NCBI GenBank assembly: GCA_030427905.1
Contig: JAUICL010000002.1
Location: 775,495-839,494 of the forward strand
Length of the DNA stretch: 64,000 nucleotides
Direction of reading: 5' to 3'
DNA from: Bacteroidia bacterium
Lineage (GTDB): Bacteria > Bacteroidota > Bacteroidia > Flavobacteriales_D > Cryomorphaceae
The notes under the pieces are model-generated. The model was not told where the DNA came from, ran no database searches, and was given only the letters and a program-made list of their open reading frames with translations. How positions within the stretch are numbered: position 1 is the first letter of the stretch; each line of letters starts with the position of its first letter. Positions 35,522 to 45,111 of the stretch are shown in pieces. A program made the translations under genes and the position numbers.

Positions 35522-35944
35522 TATTTATACTTGCTTTGAGTGGAAAATTTCTCAATGTGAAATACCACAATGAATTTAGTCTATTTACACACTGCTAATT
35601 CATTACCTAGCTGTTCCTAAACGCCTAAACACGAATGAACTTTTCCAAAATTTTGTCTTGTACACCCTCCTATATCCGTCTTCTCCAAATATGCGAAAAA
35701 TTGGCCAATCAATATCGGTATTACATGATCCATCCCTCCTGCCCTTTTGTGATACGAACCGGTTGAAGCTTGGGAAATAAAAAATTATGCGACCCCGTCA
35801 GGGTGGTTGCTGGAATGCTCCATTGAAGCGACATGAGAATTGTTCATTATTGGCATTTTAACACAAAAAGGCTGCTAAAACGGGCTTGGATCTGTTGCTT
35901 TTGGAGTAGTGTAAATGTGTTGTATGAACAAACCCCATACTGGC
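35522..35944. other. Intergenic spacer with terminator-like inverted repeat
   Basis: 423 bp without a gene. At 35789-35810 there is an imperfect hairpin whose core is ACCCCGTCAGGGT, flanked by GCG and GGTTGC; on the minus strand it is followed by a T-rich run, so it may terminate the transcript of 35945-36475. At about 35686-35705 the spacer holds one copy of a dispersed motif (CTCCAAATATGCGAAAAA). Confidence 0.4.
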
Positions 35945-36475
35945 TCAGCTAATTACGTTGACAGCGGCTGGTTTGATTACTACTTTATTAGTATTTAGGC
36001 TTTTAAAAAAGCGTTCTTCTGATGGGTAGGAAAAACCACTTGAAGTAAGCTGGCAGCTAAAGTCCCCAGTCTCTACTTGAACTACGGTAGGATGTTTTTC
36101 ATATTCTTTGCCAAAACGTGCGAAGTAACGAGCGCGATGAATATTCACTCCGAGCTTTAAAGCGATCCAAAACGGTGAAAGAATTCGTGGATTTATCCAA
36201 TGCTCGCCTTCGTTCACATGAATTTCTCGAATTTCTGAATAGCTTATCGCGATTGAGTAAGTTTTAGCGCTTTTAAACATGCGAAGGAGAATTCCTTTGT
36301 CGAAAAGTTGAAAAACTCCCTTCGCGCCATTCAGTTTGTGGACATCCGGATATGTTGTACTGGAGATTTCTTTTATGAAATATGTTGTCGACCCACGAAC
36401 TCCTGACTTAATCGAGCGGCCTATAACTCGTTCGAGTTTAAACTCAGGAATCTCATGTCCTATAAAGTATTCCAT
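35945..36475 (-). CDS. Hypothetical protein
   Basis: A 176-residue protein without signal peptide. It contains a moderately hydrophobic middle (RILSPFWIALKLGVNIHRAR) and beta-type segments around YSIAISYSEIREIHVNEGEH, resembling a PH-like or similar small beta domain. No family is recognised. Confidence 0.5.
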   Translation of the reverse strand: MEYFIGHEIPEFKLERVIGRSIKSGVRGSTTYFIKEISSTTYPDVHKLNGAKGVFQLFDKGILLRMFKSAKTYSIAISYSEIREIHVNEGEHWINPRILSPFWIALKLGVNIHRARYFARFGKEYEKHPTVVQVETGDFSCQLTSSGFSYPSEERFFKSLNTNKVVIKPAAVNVIS

Positions 36476-36539
36476 TCTGTTTTCAGTGAGCTGAAGTCAT
36501 AAGCCCTTCTATACATTTTCAAACTATGCAATATCAAGC

Positions 36540-37076
36540 TTATTTGCACATTGATTGAGTTACTTTATTCTTCCACTGTATCCAATATTCCTGCAATCCT
36601 TCAGGTGTCGTCTTCAAGTCACTGATGTACAATTCATGATTTTCCATCAAAGCTTTATCAAGCTGTTTCTTTCTCGCTTCTAAGGCTGGATTGTGATTCC
36701 ACCCACCTACATGATCAAATGATGTATAAGCTTCACATTCTGAATTGACGCGTTTGAAAGGGATTTTAATGAAATAGATGACATTTCCACTCCCCATTCC
36801 TTTTGTAGTCATTTCAATATTCTCAAAGTCGACTTGAGAATACATGCCATTTTTGAAAAGCTCTTTCAGTTTGTCACCTACTTCTGCGGACATAGTATTA
36901 GAAAACTGATGTGCAATATCAGAGCTATTCACAAATTCAGCACCTTGATACTGTCCTTGACATTCGCTGTTTGAACACTCAATAGAATGACTGGTGCCTT
37001 CCGTAAAACCCAAAAAACATCCAAAACATAGAATTGAAATAACAAAGAGTCCTACTTGGTTGACTTGTTTTTTCAT
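36540..37076 (-). CDS. Secreted cysteine-containing hypothetical protein
   Basis: A 178-residue protein with a signal (VGLFVISILCFGCFLGF). The mature part has five or six cysteines (IECSNSECQGQ, VNSECEAY, SMCK at the end) that could form disulfides. The middle is a mixed alpha/beta domain with GNVIYFIKIPFKRV. No family is recognised; export is inferred from the signal. Confidence 0.55.
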   Translation of the reverse strand: MKKQVNQVGLFVISILCFGCFLGFTEGTSHSIECSNSECQGQYQGAEFVNSSDIAHQFSNTMSAEVGDKLKELFKNGMYSQVDFENIEMTTKGMGSGNVIYFIKIPFKRVNSECEAYTSFDHVGGWNHNPALEARKKQLDKALMENHELYISDLKTTPEGLQEYWIQWKNKVTQSMCK

Positions 37077-37195
37077 CTTATATAATATTACCTAAAGAAG
37101 CGGAAAAGTGTCTGATTCGATTTCATAAATGGTGGTCCGTCTTTCCCAAATATCCTAAAAATTCGAAATCAGGCTCTGGATACTACACTGTTCCC

Positions 37196-39775
37196 TTATG
37201 CCGAGTTTCTTCCGGCGTTGATGTTTCCGTAAAGCGACCGCACGACTAATTTTCGATAGGCATGAGCATACTCAGAATCGCCTTCCCCCCTATTCTCAAG
37301 CTCCTTAATTTTGATCAGGGCGTAGTTTTGAATGGTGAGTAGCGGTAGCACGATTCGTTCCCTTAGCTTGATACTCGATCGCCCGGCTGGGTTGGTCTCC
37401 AGCAACACCGATTGTCCTGACACGTGCTTGAGATACTGGTCTGCTCGCTTCGACTCTTCGTAAATCCATGTCCAAAACTCCCCAAACTCCGGGTCGTTCT
37501 TCATGTAGGCCGTAAGCGGAAAGAAGCTCTTGCTCAACGACTGCATGGAGTTCTCGAGCAGGGTTCTGAAAAACAGCGACTCCTTGTAAAGGTTTTGAAG
37601 TTCTTCTAAGCGGCCTTCTTTGTCGAGCTTCTCAAAAGCGGTACCGAGTCCAAAAAACCCGGGAACATTTTGCTTAAGCTGACTCCAAGCCCCTACAAAT
37701 GGGATGGCTCTCAAGTCTTCGAATTCCAGTTTATCACTCTTTCCGCGCTTCGATGGCCTACTTCCAATATTGGTTTGGCCATAGTACTTGAGCGTGCTCA
37801 TTTTCTCCAAATAAGGCACAAAGCACGGGTGGGCTTTAAACTCAGAGTAGGCCTTGTAGCTTATTTCCGAAATTTCTTCGAGCAGGGATCGGGCTTGGCT
37901 CGAAAGGCGCTTATCGCTGTCGTCGAGCACGGTATTTTCAAGACCAGCGCTCATCAGTTGCTCGAGGTTAAACCGCGATGAATCGACTGTTCCAAAATTG
38001 GAGCTAATAGTCTGGCCCTGAATGGTGAGCTGGATGCGGTTACTCTCGATCTCATTGCCGAGCGAAGCGTAAAACTTGTGGGTGTTTCCACCACCGCGAG
38101 CCGGTGGCCCACCCCGTCCATCAAAGAAGGTAACCGAAACCCCAAATTCTCTCGAGACCTTCGTCATAGCTTCCTTGGCCTTGTAAATTCCCCAATTGGC
38201 TGATAAGTAGCCACCGTCTTTGGTTCCATCCGAAAAGCCGAGCATCACCACTTGCTTCATTCCCCTACCCTTTATATGTGCTGCGTATACAGGGTGTTCG
38301 TAGAGTTTTGTCATAGTCTCGCCTGCACTTGCCAGATCATCGATCGTCTCAAAAAGGGGTATGATATCCAGATTCATTTGCCCTTCCCAACCGCTCAAAC
38401 GAGCGAGTCCAAACACATTGACCACATCTTCCATCCCGCGGCAATTGCTGATGATGTAGCGATACGCTCCGGCATCGCCGTTTCGGTCCTTGATCTTCCG
38501 AATGGTATTGAAGGAATCGGCGGTGTCCTTCAAGACGGGATCTTCAATGGAAGATGGATCTATCTTCCCTGACAAAGCAAACACGGCTTCCATCTGATCA
38601 GCGGACGATAATCCATCAAAATTCTCGGGAAATACATCGGGATTCAACCTTTTCACTTCGGCCATGGTCTTCTTGATCACTCTACTATCTTGCCGCACAT
38701 CGAGCGTGGAGAAGTGAAAACCAAAAATTTTGACCTTGTGAATCAATGTTTTGAGCTCTTCGGCAAAAAGGCCGTTGTGCTGATCGTTTAGTACCGCCTC
38801 GAGTTCCTGGAGTTGGTCGAGGAGCTCGGCTGGGCTAAACCCGGGATTGTCGGCCTGGGTGAATGCCGCAGCGTAAAGTCTGTCATGAATTTCTTGAATG
38901 AGGCTTTCGGTACCCCGAAACGTAATTCGTCGTTTGAGCTTGCGGATATCTCTGAAATAGCACTTAAACAAGCTGGTGCGCAGTCTATCGGCCACTTTTA
39001 GGGTGATCTGAGTATTCACAAAGGGATTGCCATCGCGATCGCCACCTGGCCAAAACCCCAGCTGGAGCAAGGGGTTGTCTTCCAAAATCTCTTCGGCATC
39101 GGGGCCCAGACTGGCATAGACGTGCTCGTATATTTTGGGAATGGAGTGGTAAAATATATTCTCGAGATACCAGATCAGGCTTATGGCTTCGTCTAGCGGA
39201 CTTGGCTTTTCCTTTTTGAAAAAGGGTGTCTTGCCCAGCTGTTCGAGGTAGCGCTCTATATCGCGAAGGTTATTGTTCTGAATAGCCGTATCCAGATCGG
39301 AGATGATACCAAGTACGGGGCCCGGGTAAAATTGCGTAGGGTGTGCTGTGAGTACAATACGCACCCGAAAGTCCTTCAGCGACGACTTCAATGCTTCTAA
39401 GGCATTCCGATTGGAAGCCCGCTCAAATAGCGAACGATAACTCCCCACCCCATTTACATCATTCACCTTTGTAAAAGCCGCATCTTCAAGCGCATCTACC
39501 AAAACCACCTGCCGCTCGATGTACTGAATAAACCGAAACATCTGATCAATTCGGTCCTTCTCGCTGGCCGTCACCTTGTTTTCGGCAAAGAACGTGTCGA
39601 TAATTTCGGTGGGATTTTTCTGGCTCTCAAATCCCTTTTCGCAGACTTCGCTCAAAAGCGGTAGCCAAATACCCGTTTGGTGTACACCGTCGAGATTTAA
39701 TGTCAGGAATAAGGAGTTGTATATCTGGTAACGAAGAGAGACGAGCTCTTTGAATGCTTCGATGGGAGAGTTCAT
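37196..39775 (-). CDS. ppc: Phosphoenolpyruvate carboxylase
   Basis: An 859-residue enzyme of normal length for the family. It carboxylates phosphoenolpyruvate to oxaloacetate, refilling the TCA cycle. Conserved blocks are in order: VLTAHPTQFYPGPVL (catalytic His, about 144), LGFWPGGDRDGNPFV, VMLGFSDGTKDGGYLSANW, FDGRGGPPARGGGNTHKF and SRPSKRGK followed by IPFVGAWSQ. The C-terminus RSLYGNINAGRNSA differs a little from the usual NTG ending, as in other Bacteroidota enzymes. It is monocistronic. Confidence 0.95.
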   Translation of the reverse strand: MNSPIEAFKELVSLRYQIYNSLFLTLNLDGVHQTGIWLPLLSEVCEKGFESQKNPTEIIDTFFAENKVTASEKDRIDQMFRFIQYIERQVVLVDALEDAAFTKVNDVNGVGSYRSLFERASNRNALEALKSSLKDFRVRIVLTAHPTQFYPGPVLGIISDLDTAIQNNNLRDIERYLEQLGKTPFFKKEKPSPLDEAISLIWYLENIFYHSIPKIYEHVYASLGPDAEEILEDNPLLQLGFWPGGDRDGNPFVNTQITLKVADRLRTSLFKCYFRDIRKLKRRITFRGTESLIQEIHDRLYAAAFTQADNPGFSPAELLDQLQELEAVLNDQHNGLFAEELKTLIHKVKIFGFHFSTLDVRQDSRVIKKTMAEVKRLNPDVFPENFDGLSSADQMEAVFALSGKIDPSSIEDPVLKDTADSFNTIRKIKDRNGDAGAYRYIISNCRGMEDVVNVFGLARLSGWEGQMNLDIIPLFETIDDLASAGETMTKLYEHPVYAAHIKGRGMKQVVMLGFSDGTKDGGYLSANWGIYKAKEAMTKVSREFGVSVTFFDGRGGPPARGGGNTHKFYASLGNEIESNRIQLTIQGQTISSNFGTVDSSRFNLEQLMSAGLENTVLDDSDKRLSSQARSLLEEISEISYKAYSEFKAHPCFVPYLEKMSTLKYYGQTNIGSRPSKRGKSDKLEFEDLRAIPFVGAWSQLKQNVPGFFGLGTAFEKLDKEGRLEELQNLYKESLFFRTLLENSMQSLSKSFFPLTAYMKNDPEFGEFWTWIYEESKRADQYLKHVSGQSVLLETNPAGRSSIKLRERIVLPLLTIQNYALIKIKELENRGEGDSEYAHAYRKLVVRSLYGNINAGRNSA

Positions 39776-39931
39776 AAACTGGAATAATGAATTGGTGGCA
39801 CGTGCCGTTCACCCATAAAAGTATTGAATGCAAGGCGAAAATGAACGGTTTTAATTGGCAAATGGAAAAAATGGCTTTCACGGAACAATCATCCACCAGT
39901 ATCACCGCGGAAGTGAAGCGGGTATGATAAA

Positions 39932-39954
39932 CCAAAAGCCTGGAAATTCCAGGC
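39932..39954 (-). terminator. Rho-independent terminator
   Basis: GCCTGGAA A TTCCAGGC (39938-39954) is a perfect hairpin, followed on the minus strand by TTTTGGTTT. It lies 67 bp beyond the stop of the SBBP-repeat gene at 40021. Confidence 0.65.
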
Positions 39955-40020
39955 ATTCGTTTATTCGCGGTGCCATCAGCTCAAAATGCGATCGACAAAA
40001 TTGCGTAAACACCGTTTGGT

Positions 40021-41700
40021 CTATTCTCTTACTACACGCACTACAGCCCGTGTCTCGCTAGCTGGGTTGTACACTTCCAGAAAATACATTCCCGGACTCT
40101 GACCCAAGACCAACTCAAATTGTGCTGAGTTGCGCACAACTTGTGATGATACCAACTGCCCCAACACATTGCGAACACTGATCTCCAAAAAACGTTGCGG
40201 CTTATCAAAACGTAGTGAAACACGGTCGTCAGAACTTGGGTTAGGGAATACGTAAAAATCACCATCGAATTTCTGTTCATCCATGCCTACCGTCTCGCTG
40301 ATTGTGGTCATTTTATGAATGAAAAAATTGTAGCTCAAAGGTGGAGTTTCGAGCGGATAGCTTTCATCACTTGGGTCAAAATCGACGAGCCCATCGAAGA
40401 AACCAACTGTGTACAACTTGTTCTGGCTATCGATTGCCAAATTCTCAATTTCGATTTGACTCGTTTCTGCCTCTAGCAAAACGGCCCATTGGAAGTCTCC
40501 TGCTGATGTCAGCTTACGAATATATCCACCTTCACCACTTAGCTCGAAGGTACCAGCACCAGGGTCAAAGTCATTTGTTTCCCATGAGTATCCGGCTGTG
40601 TACACATTTCCTTCACTGTCCAAAGTAAGAGCGTTGGTAGAGGGGCCTACAATATCTTTAGACCAGATTATATTTCCTGATGCATCGAGTTTGTGAAGCA
40701 GCGCGCTGTATCCCGGTGGAAACCATCCGCTGGTAAAAACATGACCTTCTGAATCGATTTCAATGGCATTACCGGTTCCTGGCCCCATCACTTTCGCCCA
40801 TTCAAAAGCCCCCATTTCATTTAGTTTTAGCAAGTAATATTCCGAGTTTACCTGATCTGATATGGACAATTCAAATTCACCTTCCCCCGGATCGAAATCA
40901 TAGGTCCCGCCAATAGTTCCCGTAGAATAAATATTGTTTGCTTCATCCACAGCAATATCATAGCCCACTCCGCCTTGGGTGCCACCTATCTGGCTTACCC
41001 AGATCAATTGGCCTTCTGAGCTGAGCTTGCAAACGTAGATATCACTTGCCATTACAGTGGTTAGCAAGTATTCCGATTCAGGGTCAGTTTCGAAGTCAAC
41101 GATTCCGTCAAAATACCCCGTAATCACAATATTACCCGTCTGATCAACTGCTATGGCTAGCGCCTCGGTAGGACAGCTATACAAGATGCTTGGATACACG
41201 CCGCTGAACTGTTTGGCCCAAACAAAATTTCCGTCCAAATCCAACTTCAGGATGTAAGCATCACGGTCGCCACCAGTTGATTGCAACGAAGTGGTATCAA
41301 GGCTTGCGTCAAAATCAACATTCCCAAGAAATGAGCCAGCGATGTATATGTGTTCATCATCTACAGCCAAGGCATTACACTCCACATACATACCGTTGCC
41401 GTATTGCAGGGCCCAAAGAAGGTTTCCGTTCTGATCGTACTTGGTGATAAAGACATCTTCTTCGCCCACTGAGTTTAGTTCGTACACGTCATCACCCGGG
41501 TCAAAATCTACTGTACCGCGAAACATACCAATGGAATAAACATGATTGTTTTGATCTATGGCCACAGCATTTGCTCTATCCCATCCGGTGCTTCCAGCCT
41601 GAACTACCCAATCAAGTGATTGGCCGGTACTGGTTTTAGGTGTTAGATTGATCAATAAAAAAAGCAGCCCACAAAGGCTAGATTGAAGAAGGAGTCTCAT
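40021..41700 (-). CDS. T9SS-secreted SBBP-repeat beta-propeller protein
   Basis: About 559 residues from the ATG at 41700, which starts the signal peptide (MRLLLQSSLCGLLFLLINL). At least six SBBP-type repeats occur, each with a strand like NNIYSTGTIGGTYDFDPG and the marker DFDPG or DFDxS (TVDFDPG, NVDFDAS, TYDFDPG, TNDFDPG, LVDFDPS). A type A sorting domain closes it (VFPNPSSDDRVSLRFDK to SPGMYFLEVYN, ending VVRVVRE). Surface-associated propeller of unknown ligand. Confidence 0.8.
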   Translation of the reverse strand: MRLLLQSSLCGLLFLLINLTPKTSTGQSLDWVVQAGSTGWDRANAVAIDQNNHVYSIGMFRGTVDFDPGDDVYELNSVGEEDVFITKYDQNGNLLWALQYGNGMYVECNALAVDDEHIYIAGSFLGNVDFDASLDTTSLQSTGGDRDAYILKLDLDGNFVWAKQFSGVYPSILYSCPTEALAIAVDQTGNIVITGYFDGIVDFETDPESEYLLTTVMASDIYVCKLSSEGQLIWVSQIGGTQGGVGYDIAVDEANNIYSTGTIGGTYDFDPGEGEFELSISDQVNSEYYLLKLNEMGAFEWAKVMGPGTGNAIEIDSEGHVFTSGWFPPGYSALLHKLDASGNIIWSKDIVGPSTNALTLDSEGNVYTAGYSWETNDFDPGAGTFELSGEGGYIRKLTSAGDFQWAVLLEAETSQIEIENLAIDSQNKLYTVGFFDGLVDFDPSDESYPLETPPLSYNFFIHKMTTISETVGMDEQKFDGDFYVFPNPSSDDRVSLRFDKPQRFLEISVRNVLGQLVSSQVVRNSAQFELVLGQSPGMYFLEVYNPASETRAVVRVVRE

Positions 41701-41994
41701 TATGAATAGTTGTTTAGTTCGTGCTTTATCTCTGACGGTTTTCGGTCTACATAAGTTGTTTGAAACAAGCTTAAAGCGCTCCGAATCAGACAGCTTTCTG
41801 GTGCCACAACACTTGCTCAAAATCAATAAAGCATGCGATGCACTGCAACTTCTGCCCTGAGCCTAAACATTCAAGGGCAATGGTCTTGTAAGAACATCGA
41901 TACGCCAATTTCTGAGCATCCCCCCTTTTGAGAATGCTCCCGCTGGCAGGATAGATTCACAAACTCTTAAAAGAAGCCCACACTGGTTCGATAT

Positions 41995-42786
41995 CTACTT
42001 GTACTTATTCTCAAAAAAGGAACGTCCATCTCGCAGCACCGGCCCGTCCATAACCGAATGGAGATGGAGCTCCACAAGTATTCCTGTAAACAAAGTGTAG
42101 ACCAACTTGACGAATCCGAACTCAGGGTGATAATAGGCCTTCAACCTAGATATGTCCGCCTTCGATTGAGCCGTGGCTTCAATCACCAGGCAGTCTAAAT
42201 CGCCAAAATTTGTCTCTAGTGATTCTTTACCAGCCAATTCGTATGTGTACGTCAACAAAAGCCGTCCATCCCACTCGCCCCACATAGGGTGCGACCAATG
42301 CTCGCCAATCGACATACTATCAGTCCACTGATCTCCAACGGCCACATGGTGCTTCAAATAGGGAAAAGGACATGTCTCAAGGGATCTGAAGAAGCCACTT
42401 CGAGGCGGATGAATCCAGGTGTTTTGATCATTCTCTACTATACCCGTTGAAAAAGTAGAACTGGGGTTTGGCTCATAGCTGTAGTAAATCTCAGTTTGGT
42501 TTGTATTCGTGCGCTGAAATAACCGAGGCTTTATCACTGTCAGGTGAACTTCTGTTACACCTGCAGAGTCTGGAAACTCAGTCAGCTTAAACTCATCCAT
42601 CGCATTTTCCACCAGATAGATTGGATCATCTTTTTGAATCTGGAATTGGTAAACAAACTCCTTTCCTGGCGTGTAGATTTGATTGTTCTGATCGACCTTT
42701 CGGTTTTCGATAAACAGGCCATCGTACTGCTGACCATAAACTAAGCTAGAGAGAAAGGTGGCGAAAAGAAGAATGTGGTATTTCAT
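41995..42786 (-). CDS. Secreted hypothetical protein
   Basis: A 263-residue protein with a signal peptide (MKYHILLFATFLSSLVYGQ). The mature part is beta-rich (VEIxx-like pattern in VYQFQIQKDDPIYLVENAMD, LTYTYELAGKESLETNFGDL). CLVIEATAQSKADISRLKAY and YYHPEFGFVKLVY suggest a two-layer sandwich of the DUF3108/LolA-like kind, without certainty. It is alone on its strand. Confidence 0.55.
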   Translation of the reverse strand: MKYHILLFATFLSSLVYGQQYDGLFIENRKVDQNNQIYTPGKEFVYQFQIQKDDPIYLVENAMDEFKLTEFPDSAGVTEVHLTVIKPRLFQRTNTNQTEIYYSYEPNPSSTFSTGIVENDQNTWIHPPRSGFFRSLETCPFPYLKHHVAVGDQWTDSMSIGEHWSHPMWGEWDGRLLLTYTYELAGKESLETNFGDLDCLVIEATAQSKADISRLKAYYHPEFGFVKLVYTLFTGILVELHLHSVMDGPVLRDGRSFFENKYK

Positions 42787-42884
42787 AGGATCACAAACGG
42801 AATAAGCAGCTGATTATTGAACACCTAAAACTCGACAAAGAAGAGAAGGCAATTAATAAAAGAAACATAAATTAAATCTACACT

Positions 42885-43928
42885 TCACTCCTGACTCTCA
42901 TTCTGCCTTTCCAAAATTTTGGCAATTCTGCTATTGACAATCTCCGACAGGTTCCAATTGTAGAGTTTGGGGTCGGTGGTGCTGTAGAAAGCCACCACTA
43001 CGGCATCCAAATCGGCATAGTAATTTGCAAAGCTCTGGTAACCGGGCACCCAGCCCGCGTGCTCAAACTCGTATACCGATGCATAGATCTCCTGTTCTCC
43101 TGGTTCAAACAAGGTTCCATCGTTTAGAGCTCTCAAGAAAAACCCAACGTCTTCGGCTGTGGCCAACATACCATGCTCATCAGCTTTCAAATCGTAAGGA
43201 TGTCCGACGTGATACCCACTCATCACATCATCAAGATCCACTTCATCGAGCGAGCGGTAGGTGGCATTCAAGTTTTGGGGTATCAAAATCTCTTCGCGGA
43301 TAAATTCAAAATTGTCGTAGCCGAGCTCATCATCCATGATCTTATTGATCAAGAGATAATTGGTATTGCAGTACATATAATCTTGATCGGGGGCAAACAC
43401 GGCTGGTTTGTCGAGAATCAAGGCCAAGCAATCTTCATAGCCCATAGCCGGGGCACCCCAAAAATTGGGAGCGTCGGTAAAGTTGGGAATACCGCTTCGG
43501 TGCTGGATCAGTAGCTTTAGGGTGATCGTCTCAGCGTTTTCAATCCGGCCCACCAAATCGGGTAAGTAATCACCAAGGGATTTATCCAGATCAAGACGCC
43601 CATCATTGACCAATTTAGCTACGGCTACGGCATCGTAAAGCTTACTGATGCTAGCAATCTTAAAAAGAGCCTGCGGGTCGGCTGGAACTTTTGACTCGCG
43701 ATTGTGCCAGCCAGCGGCATGGTATTGGGGAGGCTTTCCAGCCTGATCTATGTACACCACTACTCCATCGAATCCGTGATCGATGGCCTGGTTGAGCTGC
43801 TCAGGTACTGTACCGGGCAAGGGAAGTATCCAGGCCTTTACGAGCAGCCAGGGAACAAAGAACAAGGATATCGCAGTACCTAAAAATAAGACGATCCGAA
43901 AGATCTGTTTTTTTCGTGTTTTACTCAT
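42885..43928 (-). CDS. Serine beta-lactamase-like (class C/AmpC fold) hydrolase
   Basis: A 347-residue protein with an N-terminal membrane anchor (RIVLFLGTAISLFFVPWLLV). The catalytic SxxK is SISK in FKIASISKLYDAVAVAKLV (about residue 95), the YxN motif is YCNTNY, and the third motif region is around AGWVPGYQS. The family includes esterases, D-aminopeptidases and peptidoglycan-acting enzymes besides beta-lactamases. It overlaps the upstream DUF6090 gene by 8 nt, so the two proteins are made together. Confidence 0.85.
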   Translation of the reverse strand: MSKTRKKQIFRIVLFLGTAISLFFVPWLLVKAWILPLPGTVPEQLNQAIDHGFDGVVVYIDQAGKPPQYHAAGWHNRESKVPADPQALFKIASISKLYDAVAVAKLVNDGRLDLDKSLGDYLPDLVGRIENAETITLKLLIQHRSGIPNFTDAPNFWGAPAMGYEDCLALILDKPAVFAPDQDYMYCNTNYLLINKIMDDELGYDNFEFIREEILIPQNLNATYRSLDEVDLDDVMSGYHVGHPYDLKADEHGMLATAEDVGFFLRALNDGTLFEPGEQEIYASVYEFEHAGWVPGYQSFANYYADLDAVVVAFYSTTDPKLYNWNLSEIVNSRIAKILERQNESQE

Positions 43929-44655
43929 TTACCCTCCGAATGTAGGCTTCGCAAACTTCAATGGTCTCAAGATTCGTGTGGAGAACATCCTTCAACGTTC
44001 TGTTGTAAGTTAAAGTCCAGTTACTTATCAGTCGATCTCTGATCTCACTATCCAGTATTAAACTGTCAATGACCGCTTTGTTGGCGTTGAGATCGCGATT
44101 AAACAAGTTTCCATTAGCTCTCTGAAACACCAATTCGCGAGAAATACTCCTGTTTTTTAAATAGTTGGCCCCCACATTCTTTTCAAACAGATCATAGGTA
44201 TTGTAGAGCTTGAGAATTTGATTGCATAAGTCTTGGTCTTTTATCAGCGACAATCCGCCAGCATTCTGAATATCTTCTAATGCACCGTGATTGGGCACAA
44301 AACTCGGAATGCCATGGAACACAGCGCCGAGAAAGTGTTTACCCAAAGAGTCTGGCCTGGCGATTTTCCCATCTTGATAGTCGAGAACGAGATTCTTTGA
44401 AAACACCGTCGCATCAGAAATTTCTATAAGCTCCTTCAAGCTTTGCGTATCAGATCTTAAATCGAGCGTCAGCAACTCAATGAACCTAGACTCGAGTTTG
44501 CGCTCCTTTCGCTCACCATTCCAATTGTTGATCTGTAGTGCAATCAAAATCCCAATTACCACAAGAACTATTTCTCCCAAAGCGTATTTCAAATACGTTC
44601 CCGTTTTACCTTTGGAAACGAGCTTTTTTCTAATTTTTCGGAAGAACTTCAACAT
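43921..44655 (-). CDS. DUF6090 family membrane-anchored protein
   Basis: A 244-residue family member. N-terminal anchor LKFFRKIRKKLVSKGKTGTY then LGEIVLVVIGILIALQINNW; the family core is LEDIQNAGGLSLIKDQDLCN with QILKLYNTYDLF. It overlaps the serine hydrolase gene by 8 nt. This is the only copy in the window coupled to a recognisable enzyme, which may hint at a role at the cell envelope. Confidence 0.85.
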   Translation of the reverse strand: MLKFFRKIRKKLVSKGKTGTYLKYALGEIVLVVIGILIALQINNWNGERKERKLESRFIELLTLDLRSDTQSLKELIEISDATVFSKNLVLDYQDGKIARPDSLGKHFLGAVFHGIPSFVPNHGALEDIQNAGGLSLIKDQDLCNQILKLYNTYDLFEKNVGANYLKNRSISRELVFQRANGNLFNRDLNANKAVIDSLILDSEIRDRLISNWTLTYNRTLKDVLHTNLETIEVCEAYIRRVNE

Positions 44656-44781
44656 GGTTAGGGTTGATTGAATGGTTGCAAGCTAGTGTTTTGACTTGAG
44701 TTTTCTTCAACAATCGACAATTTACCCTAGATCGTATCGTAAAGTCAGTTGGTTCTGAGCCAGATCAGGTCGAGTAAAGCC

Positions 44782-45030
44782 TTAATTGCATTTGCATTGA
44801 TTGCACGCTTCTTCAGTTTCAAACCCTCTTGGAGAGCAGCCTGAGAAACCTATTTTCTTGCAAGCATTGTCTTCTTTGTCAAAGAACCACCCTTCAAAAT
44901 AGGCAGCGCAGGCCCCACTTTCGGGCCTGTCATTGCACTTGTCTAATTTCGTTTCGCAATCTTTTGAGCAACCAAGAATTAGGAACCCGAATGTGAATAT
45001 GGCGAAGATGGCGTGCAGTCTAGCTCTCAT
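44782..45030 (-). CDS. Kunitz/BPTI-like cysteine-rich lipoprotein
   Basis: 82 residues from the ATG at 45030. The lipoprotein signal ends FLILGC. The remaining 60 residues follow the Kunitz spacing: CNDRPESGACAAYFEGWFFD, then NACKKIGFSGC, then FETEEACNQCKC. The GC in FSGC and the W-F-F-D segment are Kunitz landmarks. Kunitz domains inhibit serine proteases; bacterial ones are rare. The P1 position after the first Cys pair cannot be judged with confidence. An upstream in-frame start would put 24 residues before the signal and is less likely. Confidence 0.65.
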   Translation of the reverse strand: MRARLHAIFAIFTFGFLILGCSKDCETKLDKCNDRPESGACAAYFEGWFFDKEDNACKKIGFSGCSPRGFETEEACNQCKCN

Positions 45031-45111
45031 GATGCGGCTTGTTTTCGTTTCAACGTTTTGACTAAAGGTAAGAAGAAGGCTCAAATCATGTGTTTCCCTC
45101 ACATTTTCCCA

